Below the pieces are notes generated by a model. The model ran no database searches, was not told the DNA's origin, and was given only the letters and a program-made list of their open reading frames with translations. The translations under genes and the position numbers were made by a program. Source: Nonomuraea sediminis (GTDB taxonomy: Bacteria; Actinomycetota; Actinomycetes; Streptosporangiales; Streptosporangiaceae). Taken from it: a DNA stretch of 64,000 nt. Below are positions 58,858-64,000 of the stretch, one piece after another (position 1 is the first letter of the stretch; every line of letters starts with the position of its first letter). The stretch spans positions 248,001-312,000 of the forward strand of contig NZ_JAHDTI010000012.1 of assembly GCF_018531495.1 (NCBI RefSeq), given 5' to 3'.

Positions 58858-59504
58858 GCCTCCTCCTCCCCGGCCAGGCTGAGCCCCCGCAGGTAGTTGC
58901 TGCGGGTGGCCTTGGCCGCCGCGCCCGCGTCATGGTCGACGACGGCCTGGATGATCTCGGCGTGCTCGCGCGCGGACTCCCCGTCGGGTCCGCGGTTGCG
59001 GAAGTACAGCGACACGACGCGACTGGTGTGCATCTCCAGCGAGTCGATGCATGAGGTGATGAAGCGGTTGTCCGCCCTGCTCACCAACACGCGGTGGAAG
59101 GCCATGTCCGCCAGGCGGGCCCGTGCGAAGTCGCCGTCCTCGACCGCCTGCAGGAGTTCGCTGTTGTGGCTGCGCATGGCGGCCACGTCGTCGTCGGTCG
59201 CGTACGGCGCGGCGAGTTGAGCCGCCAGCGCCTGGAGCGCTCCGAGCGGGGCGACGATCTGCGCCAGATCGTCGGGCCGCGCCTCGGCGACCTTGGGCCT
59301 GCGGCGTGGCGGGCTGGTCACCATGCCTTCGCGTTCCAGCTGGATGAGCGCCTCTCGGACCGGGGTCCGGCTCACCGAGATCTCCTGTGCGATCGTGGCG
59401 TCGTCGAGGATCTCCCCTGGGCGCAGGCGGCCCTCCACAAGCCCGGTGCGGAGATACGCGTAGGCCACATCTCGCGCTGAGGTGACTGAGTGCTCCGAGT
59501 TCAC
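58854..59504 (-). CDS. GntR/FCD-family regulator
   Basis: The 216-residue protein has a GntR winged helix (DVAYAYLRTGLVEGRLRPGE, DATIAQEISVSRTPVREALI, QLEREGMV) and an all-helical FCD ligand domain (AMRSHNSELLQAVEDGDFAR, DMAFHRVLVSRADNRFI). FCD proteins sense carboxylate-type metabolites and repress catabolic operons. It heads the operon and is divergent from the hotdog protein gene. The GTG at 59504 coincides with one end of the palindrome at 59504-59521, which suggests autoregulation. Confidence 0.92.
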   Translation of the reverse strand: MNSEHSVTSARDVAYAYLRTGLVEGRLRPGEILDDATIAQEISVSRTPVREALIQLEREGMVTSPPRRRPKVAEARPDDLAQIVAPLGALQALAAQLAAPYATDDDVAAMRSHNSELLQAVEDGDFARARLADMAFHRVLVSRADNRFITSCIDSLEMHTSRVVSLYFRNRGPDGESAREHAEIIQAVVDHDAGAAAKATRSNYLRGLSLAGEEEA

Positions 59505-59521
59505 ATACAATATATAGTATG
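59482..59521. promoter_or_regulatory. Shared leaderless divergent promoter with GntR operator
   Basis: CATACAATATATAGTATG (59504-59521) is a palindrome with one mismatched pair. Its left end is the GTG of the GntR gene (minus strand) and its right end contains the ATG of the hotdog gene (59519). TACAAT (59506-59511) is a -10 box for the plus gene with GTGACT (59482-59487) as -35; TATATA serves the minus strand. Both messages would be leaderless, and one bound GntR dimer would block both. Confidence 0.72.
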
Positions 59522-60244
59522 GAGTACATCGCAGGGTCAAGGACGCCCGGATCGGTTGTCATCCCCGAGGGGACCTACGGATGGCCCGGCATCGCCTTCG
59601 GTGGATATGTCGCCGGGCTGCTGGGTGCTCGGTCCGCCGGCGGTGATCAGCGGGTGGACTTCCTGCGGCCGACTCCGCTGGGCGTTCCGCTGGAGTTGTC
59701 CTTCGGCGAGGACGGCGGGCGGCTCGCCGACGGGCAGGGGCCTCTCGCGGTCTCCAGGGCGGCCGAGGTCGAGGTCACCGTTCCCGAACCGCCGACGTGG
59801 GAGGAGGCGCTCCGGGCGACGGGTGAGCACATGACCGAATCGCCCCTCGTCACCTCCGACTGCTTCGGCTGCGGCTACGGACGTGCCGAGGGAGAAGGAC
59901 TGCGTCAGCTGCTCGGCCTGCACCCGGGCGGCGGGCTGGTCGCGGCCGCGTGGCGTCCGGCGCCGTCCCTGGGTGACGGCGTGCTACCGGACGAGCTGGC
60001 CTGGGCCGCACTGGACTGCCCGGCGGGCATGGCGCGCGTCCGGCTCACCGGCGCCCCGCACGCCGCGCTGACCGCCAGCCTCTCGGCCCGCCTGGTCCGT
60101 CCGATCGCGGTCGGCGAACGGCACGTCGTGTTCGGCTGGCTGATCTCCCGCATCGGCCGCAAAACCGTCCTGGGCAGTGCCGTGGCCACCGAGCACGGCG
60201 AGCTGTGCGCGCTGGCCGAGTCGCTGTGGATCGATGCCCGCTGA
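59519..60244 (+). CDS. Hotdog-fold (thioesterase-like) protein
   Basis: The 241-residue protein looks like a double-hotdog thioesterase relative: YGWPGIAFGGYVAGLLGARS and VDFLRPTPLGVPLELSF form a first unit, CFGCGYGRAEGEGLRQLLGL links to a second with ALTASLSARLVRPIAVGERH and LGSAVATEHGELCALAESLW. The central CFGCG motif is typical of this actinobacterial group. Acyl-CoA or acyl-carrier substrates are likely but unproven. It shares its promoter region with the GntR catabolic operon. Confidence 0.75.
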   Translation: MEYIAGSRTPGSVVIPEGTYGWPGIAFGGYVAGLLGARSAGGDQRVDFLRPTPLGVPLELSFGEDGGRLADGQGPLAVSRAAEVEVTVPEPPTWEEALRATGEHMTESPLVTSDCFGCGYGRAEGEGLRQLLGLHPGGGLVAAAWRPAPSLGDGVLPDELAWAALDCPAGMARVRLTGAPHAALTASLSARLVRPIAVGERHVVFGWLISRIGRKTVLGSAVATEHGELCALAESLWIDAR

Positions 60245-60255
60245 TCAGGCGGTGG

Positions 60256-60639
60256 CTACCGCGTGGTGAGCGATGCCGGGCCGTTCTCCGAAGCTGTGCC
60301 GATCACTTCCTCCAGGACGTCGCGCGAGCGGACCAGATCGGTGATCAGGTGGTTGATGCGGTCGCGCTCCGCGGTGAGCTCGTCGACCAGCTTCGGGGTG
60401 GCGATCTCGTTCGGGCGACCGTCCGCGTCTCTCATGCAGGGCAGCAGTTGGGCGATCTTCTTGCTGTTCAGTCCCGCGGCGTAGAGCGTCTGGATGCGGA
60501 TGACCCGGTCGACCGCCCACTCGCCGTAGTCCCGGTGGCCGCCGGGGGTGCGCTCCGCGCGTAGCAGTCCTTGCGCCTCGTAGTAGCGCAGGGAACGCTC
60601 GCTCACCCCGCTGCGCCGGGCCAGCTCGCCGATCCGCAT
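60256..60639 (-). CDS. MerR-family regulator
   Basis: The 127-residue protein has the MerR winged helix (MRIGELARRSGVSERSLRYY, EAQGLLRAERTPGGHRDYGE), the dimerisation helix DELTAERDRINHLITDLVRS, and a short tail with one internal Cys (AQLLPCMRDADGRPNE). It is divergent from the SDR at 60721; a perfect TGACATTGATGTCA lies between them inside a long-spacer promoter, the classic activator arrangement. The ATG at 60639 is the family start. Confidence 0.9.
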   Translation of the reverse strand: MRIGELARRSGVSERSLRYYEAQGLLRAERTPGGHRDYGEWAVDRVIRIQTLYAAGLNSKKIAQLLPCMRDADGRPNEIATPKLVDELTAERDRINHLITDLVRSRDVLEEVIGTASENGPASLTTR

Positions 60640-60656
60640 TCCGCACCTCGCAGGAC

Positions 60657-60688
60657 TTGAATCTGACATTGATGTCAACTTCTACCAT
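60657..60688 (+). promoter_or_regulatory. MerR-controlled promoter with TGACATTGATGTCA operator
   Basis: TTGAAT (60657-60662) and TACCAT (60683-60688) are -35 and -10 boxes separated by 20 bases, longer than optimal, as in MerR-activated promoters. The perfect palindrome TGACATTGATGTCA (60664-60677) fills the spacer. Activation of the SDR gene by the divergent MerR protein is inferred from this geometry. Confidence 0.75.
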
Positions 60689-60720
60689 GCCGGAGCACAC
60701 CATCTACAGAGGAGACCTTG

Positions 60721-61461
60721 ATGAGTGACTTGACCGGCAAGGTGGCGTTGGTGACGGGCGGCAGCAGGGGGATCGGCGCGGCGATATCAAGGCGGCTCGC
60801 AGACGCGGGGGCGGCGGTCGCGCTGACCTATGTCCAGGCAGTGGACCAGGCGCGCGAGGTGGCCAAGCAGATCGAGGCGGACGGTGGCACGGCCGCGCTC
60901 ATCCAGGCCGACCTTGCCCATCCGGAGGCCGCGGCCGAGGCGGTGGAGCAGACGGTACGGGAACTGGGCCGCATCGACATCCTGGTGAACAACGCGGGTT
61001 TCCTCACGTATGGCCCGCTGGCAGAGGTGTCGGTCGCGGAGCTGGACCGGGTGCTCGCCGTTGACGTCCGGTCGGTGTTCCTGGCCGCCCAGGCAGCCGC
61101 CCGGCACATGGGCGACGGCGGGCGGATCATCAGCATCGGGTCGTGCTTCAACGGGCGCGTTCCCGGCTCGAACTTCGTCCTGCAGGCGACGGCCAAATCC
61201 GCGCTCATCGGGCTGACCAAGGGACTCGCCCGGGAGCTCGGGCCGCGCGGGATCACCGCCACCGTCGTGGACCCGGGCCCGATCGACACCGACATGAACC
61301 CGGCCGACGGCGAGACCGCCGACTTCCAGCGCTCCCTCACCGCTCTGGGGCGGTACGGCGAGGCAGAGGACATCGCCGAAGCGGTGGCCTACCTGGCGGG
61401 TCCCGGCGGCCGCTACGTGACCGGCACCGCCCTGGCCGTGGACGGCGGGTACACCACCTGA
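60721..61461 (+). CDS. Short-chain dehydrogenase-like protein lacking the catalytic Tyr
   Basis: The 246-residue protein has a complete SDR nucleotide site (VALVTGGSRGIGAAISRRLA), NNAG, the catalytic Ser region IISIGSCFNGRVPG and the C-terminal GRYVTGTALAVDGGYT. The active-site YxxxK reads L-Q155-A-T-A-K159: Tyr is replaced by Gln with the Lys kept, so normal hydride-transfer chemistry is doubtful. It may have become a binding protein or use another mechanism. It is controlled by the divergent MerR protein and ends at a strong terminator. The ATG at 60721 follows GAGGAGACC. Confidence 0.88.
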   Translation: MSDLTGKVALVTGGSRGIGAAISRRLADAGAAVALTYVQAVDQAREVAKQIEADGGTAALIQADLAHPEAAAEAVEQTVRELGRIDILVNNAGFLTYGPLAEVSVAELDRVLAVDVRSVFLAAQAAARHMGDGGRIISIGSCFNGRVPGSNFVLQATAKSALIGLTKGLARELGPRGITATVVDPGPIDTDMNPADGETADFQRSLTALGRYGEAEDIAEAVAYLAGPGGRYVTGTALAVDGGYTT

Positions 61462-61467
61462 CGGCGA

Positions 61468-61494
61468 GCCGCCCTCCCGCAGGGGGAGGGCGGC
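61468..61494. terminator. Bidirectional hairpin terminator
   Basis: GCCGCCCTCCC (61468-61478) pairs perfectly with GGGAGGGCGGC (61484-61494) around a five-base loop. It lies between the convergent SDR (ends 61461) and aldo-keto reductase (ends 61501) genes, six bases from each, and would stop transcription from both sides. Confidence 0.85.
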
Positions 61495-61500
61495 GTCTGG

Positions 61501-62469
61501 CTATTCGTGACCGAGGATCGGGTGCGGCCGGTAGGGCGCCTCGAGGCGCTCGATCTCCTTCTCGTCCAGGGCGATCCCCACCGAGGCGACCGCGTCCTGC
61601 AGGTGCGAGAGCTTGGTGGCCCCCACGATCGGCGCGGTGACGCCGGGCTTGGCCAGCAGCCACGCCAGCGCGACCTGCGCCGCGGGCACGTCACGCTCGC
61701 CCGCCACCGCCCGTACGGCGTCCACGACGTCGAAGTCGTCGTCGGTGTAGAGGGCCTCGGCGTAGGCGTCGGTGCTGGCCCGGGTCGTGGACCGGACGCC
61801 GCCGCGCTCCCAGGTCCCGGCCAGCATCCCGCGGGCGAGCGGGCTCCACGGCACCAGGCCGACCCCCTGGTCGAGGCAGAGCGGGATCATCTCCCGCTCC
61901 TCCTCCCGGTAGACCAGGTTGTAGTGGTTCTGCATGGACACGAAAGGCGTCGGCGCGACGTGCTGCGCCTTGGCGAACTGCCAGGCGTACATGCTCGACG
62001 CGCCGATGTAGCGCGCCTTGCCCGACTTCACGACGTCGTGCAGCGCCTCCATCGTCTCCTCGATCGGCGTCTCGTAGTCCCACCGGTGGATCTGGTAGAG
62101 GTCCACGTAGTCGGTCCCGAGCCGCCGCAGCGAGGCGTCGATGGAGTCGAGGATGTGCTTGCGCGAGAGGCCCCGGTCGTTGGGCCCGTCGCTCATCGGG
62201 AAGTACACCTTCGTGGCGAGCACGTAGTCCTCGCGGCGCGGGAACAGCTCCTTGAGCAGCCGCCCGGTGATCTCCTCGCTGACCCCGGTCGAGTACATGT
62301 CCGCGGTGTCGAAGTAGTTAACCCCGGCCTCGACCGCGGCCCGCACGATCGGCCGGCCCGCCTCCTCGTCCAGGAACCAGGCGCGCTGCGCCGGGTCCCC
62401 GTAGCTCATCATCCCCAGACAGATCCGCGAAACCTTCAGCCCTGACGTACCCAGTCGCGCATAGTCCAT
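61501..62469 (-). CDS. Aldo/keto reductase
   Basis: The 322-residue enzyme is an AKR (AKR11/12-like) with the full catalytic set: Asp and Tyr in NYFDTADMYSTG, Lys in YVLATKVYF, His in DLYQIHRWDYE, and the NADPH site near IVGATKLSHLQDAV. It starts MDYARLGTSGLKVSRICLGM, the usual N-terminus. It reduces aldehydes or ketones with NADPH in the cytosol; substrate unknown. Monocistronic, ending at the hairpin at 61468-61494. Confidence 0.93.
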   Translation of the reverse strand: MDYARLGTSGLKVSRICLGMMSYGDPAQRAWFLDEEAGRPIVRAAVEAGVNYFDTADMYSTGVSEEITGRLLKELFPRREDYVLATKVYFPMSDGPNDRGLSRKHILDSIDASLRRLGTDYVDLYQIHRWDYETPIEETMEALHDVVKSGKARYIGASSMYAWQFAKAQHVAPTPFVSMQNHYNLVYREEEREMIPLCLDQGVGLVPWSPLARGMLAGTWERGGVRSTTRASTDAYAEALYTDDDFDVVDAVRAVAGERDVPAAQVALAWLLAKPGVTAPIVGATKLSHLQDAVASVGIALDEKEIERLEAPYRPHPILGHE

Positions 62470-62521
62470 GAGCTCGACCCTATCCCCGGGCGAACAGCCG
62501 CCTTTCGCGGCCCTGTAGCCG

Positions 62522-63055
62522 TCAGGACCGGCGGACCGCGGCGACGTCGAACTCCAGCACCACCATCGAGCCGACCAGGACCTTGGTCGCGGCGTTCCAG
62601 TTCACGCCCCAGTCGTTGCGGTTGATCGTGACGCTGCCCTTGAAGCCGACCCGCGAGCCGTTCCTGGCCCCGGTCAGCGCGAAGTCCACGGTGACCGGCT
62701 TGGTCACGCCGCGCATGGTCAGGTCACCGGTGACCTTGAAGGTGGTCTCGCCGGTCTGCGCCACCGCGGTCGAGGCGAAGGTGATGGCCGGGTGGTCGTC
62801 GGTGTACAGGAACGTGCCGCGCAGTTGGTCGTCGCGCTGCGGGTTGTGGGTCTGGATGCTCTTGGCCCGGATGGTGAGCCGGGCGCTGGACTTCGACGGG
62901 TCGTCGCCGTCCAGGTAGGCGCTGCCCTCGAACTCCTCGAACTGCCCGCGCACCCTGGTGGCCATCGTGTGCCGGGCGACGAAGCCGATCCGCGTGTGGG
63001 CGGTGTCGAGGACGTAGTCGCCGGTCAGCTCGCTGAGCCTGGTCATGGTTGACAT
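62522..63055 (-). CDS. YceI-family lipocalin-like protein
   Basis: The 177-residue protein is a YceI-domain protein: YVLDTAHTRIGFVARHTMAT, the paired strands SARLTIRAKSIQTHNPQRDD, and VTGDLTMRGVTKPVTVDFAL. YceI proteins bind polyisoprenoid or other hydrophobic ligands. There is no signal peptide, so it should be cytosolic as in most actinobacteria. It follows the MarR gene on the same strand, 105 bases downstream, and is probably part of the MarR regulon; such MarR-YceI pairs are common. Confidence 0.92.
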   Translation of the reverse strand: MSTMTRLSELTGDYVLDTAHTRIGFVARHTMATRVRGQFEEFEGSAYLDGDDPSKSSARLTIRAKSIQTHNPQRDDQLRGTFLYTDDHPAITFASTAVAQTGETTFKVTGDLTMRGVTKPVTVDFALTGARNGSRVGFKGSVTINRNDWGVNWNAATKVLVGSMVVLEFDVAAVRRS

Positions 63056-63160
63056 GCTTGGTCGCTTCCTTGTCGGTGCTCACCCCGCGCCCTCTCGGGT
63101 TCACGGGATGCCATCTCAGGAGTCCGACGAGACAACCACCGGGAATGTGAGGCGAAGCGC

Positions 63161-63610
63161 TCAAGTGCCACGGCCGAGTTCGGCCAGGCGGGTCAGGGCG
63201 GGGAGGGCCTGGGCGATGGCGCGGCGCTGGTCGGGGGTCAGGCGGTCGACGAGCGGGACCAGATGGCGGGTGCGGTCGTCGTGGCGGGAGCGCCCGATCC
63301 GCCGGCCCGCCTCGGTGATGTGCACCAGGACGGCGCGGCCGTCGGAGGGGTCAGGGTGGCGCTCGACCAGCCCGTCGCGCTCGAGCCGGGTGATCAGCTG
63401 GGTGAGGCCGGGCTGGCTGACCTGCTCGGTCCTGGTCAGGTCGGTCAGCCGCATCGGGCCGTCGTTGAAGGCGAGCGTGTCCAGCACCGACAGCGTCGTG
63501 AACGACAGCTTCTCCAGCGTGGGCAGGCGGATGTAGAAGCGGTTGAAGTTCTCGATCGCCGTGGTGAAGTCATCCACGTCCAGTTCGCTGTCGTCCACCC
63601 GCAACAGCAT
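63161..63610 (-). CDS. MarR-family regulator
   Basis: The 149-residue protein has the MarR winged helix (LSVLDTLAFNDGPMRLTDLT, RTEQVSQPGLTQLITRLERD, GLVERHPDPSDGRAVLVHIT). The ATG at 63610 has no ribosome site; TATAAA about ten bases upstream suggests a leaderless message. It is divergent from gap, with ATAAGCTGCTTAT between the two starts, and precedes the YceI gene. It may link YceI expression, and possibly gap, to a phenolic or stress ligand. Confidence 0.92.
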   Translation of the reverse strand: MLLRVDDSELDVDDFTTAIENFNRFYIRLPTLEKLSFTTLSVLDTLAFNDGPMRLTDLTRTEQVSQPGLTQLITRLERDGLVERHPDPSDGRAVLVHITEAGRRIGRSRHDDRTRHLVPLVDRLTPDQRRAIAQALPALTRLAELGRGT

Positions 63611-63625
63611 ATATCGCAAATTTAT

Positions 63626-63638
63626 ATAAGCTGCTTAT
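63626..63638. promoter_or_regulatory. MarR operator-like palindrome ATAAGCTGCTTAT
   Basis: A perfect six-base inverted repeat around one T lies in the 38-base gap between the divergent MarR and gap starts. The right arm overlaps a TATGAT -10 box (63636-63641) seven bases before the gap ATG, so MarR binding would block gap transcription and its own. Binding is inferred. Confidence 0.7.
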
Positions 63639-63648
63639 GATGTCTGCC

Positions 63649-64000
63649 ATGACTGTTCGTGTTGGTATCAATGGTTTCGGACGGATCGGGCGGAACTTCT
63701 TCCGCGCCGCGGCGGCACGCGGCGAGGACCTGGAGATCGTCGCGGTCAACGATCTGGGCGAGGTGGCGACCATGGCCCACCTGCTGGCCTACGACTCGAT
63801 CCTGGGCCGCTTCCCCGGCCGGGTGACCGCGGAGCCGGGCGCGATCCGCGTCGGAGACGCGACGGTGCGGGTGCTGGCCGAGCGTGACCCGGCCGACCTG
63901 CCGTGGGGTGAGCTGGGCGTGGACGTGGTCATCGAGTCCACGGGCGTGTTCACCCAGGCGGCCAGGGCCCGCGCGCACGTCGACGGCGGCGCCAAGAAGG
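63649..64000 (+). CDS. gap: Glyceraldehyde-3-phosphate dehydrogenase, partial (runs off right edge)
   Basis: The first 117 codons are present: MTVRVGINGFGRIGRNFFRA, the NAD site with VNDLGEVATMAHLLAYDS and IESTGVFTQAARARAHVDGG. The enzyme interconverts glyceraldehyde-3-phosphate and 1,3-bisphosphoglycerate; catalytic Cys and His lie beyond the window. The residue after VND is Leu, as in the usual NAD-specific glycolytic forms. TATGAT seven bases before the ATG and no ribosome site suggest a leaderless message. The MarR-type site between it and its divergent neighbour suggests this may be a secondary, regulated gap copy. Confidence 0.95.
   Translation, partial: MTVRVGINGFGRIGRNFFRAAAARGEDLEIVAVNDLGEVATMAHLLAYDSILGRFPGRVTAEPGAIRVGDATVRVLAERDPADLPWGELGVDVVIESTGVFTQAARARAHVDGGAKK

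Overview
The window is high-GC DNA with GTG starts, ATGA/GTGA stop-start overlaps, many promoters placed so that transcripts would be leaderless, WhiB-free actinobacterial regulator families, and rifamycin-resistance genes of the actinomycete type. This points to a filamentous actinomycete, most likely of the Streptosporangiaceae type (Nonomuraea-like). That placement is inference from gene content, not a search.

There is no prophage, tRNA, rRNA, CRISPR array or complete insertion sequence. The region is accessory: about 75 genes, of which roughly a quarter are transcription regulators (TetR, MarR, MerR, HxlR, ArsR, GntR, Lrp, LysR, XRE, WYL), together with five apparently intact MFS exporters and one truncated one, small VOC, SRPBCC and RibD-type enzymes, and four two-component kinases. 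Most regulators sit beside their probable target with a readable palindrome between them.

Layout. 0-1.3 kb: a decayed YCII/ECF-sigma pair (an intact paralogous pair is at 43.9-45.4 kb). 1.9-9.1 kb: XRE/oxidoreductase pair, a lower-GC orphan gene, methyltransferase, an SRPBCC-SRPBCC-ArsR operon behind twin palindromes, a GTP cyclohydrolase remnant, a NarL-type two-component system. 9.3-11.0 kb: HxlR and its targets including a broken SDR. 11.0-14.9 kb: a rifamycin-response operon (glycosyltransferase plus HelR) behind a rifamycin-associated element and enclosed by two direct copies of a ~145-bp repeat. 14.9-24.8 kb: regulator/enzyme and regulator/exporter pairs. 25-31 kb: molybdopterin-related genes, an ABC exporter with adaptor and lipoprotein, and a divergent OmpR-type two-component system. 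31-35.9 kb: thiolase, an HxlR-TetR fusion regulator, a hydrolase, SigE-type sigma and its membrane partner. 35.9-42.1 kb: SNF2 helicase plus SWIM protein, DedA, two-component system. 42-47 kb: small enzymes, sigma/YCII pair, AlkZ-like glycosylase. 47-50.5 kb: orphan kinase after an ABC permease remnant, then an MFS gene bracketed by inverted clusters of a 22-bp repeat. 50.5-53.8 kb: LysR, hydrolase, TetR. 53.8-55.7 kb: two deletion scars joining four truncated genes. 55.7-60.2 kb: a tightly coupled GntR-lyase-M24 peptidase-dehydrogenase operon. 60.2-64 kb: MerR/SDR, aldo-keto reductase, YceI, MarR, and the start of gap.

The two most striking themes are the repeat-bracketed rifamycin operon, and the density of partial genes and deletion scars, which suggests a rearrangement-prone part of the chromosome such as an arm.
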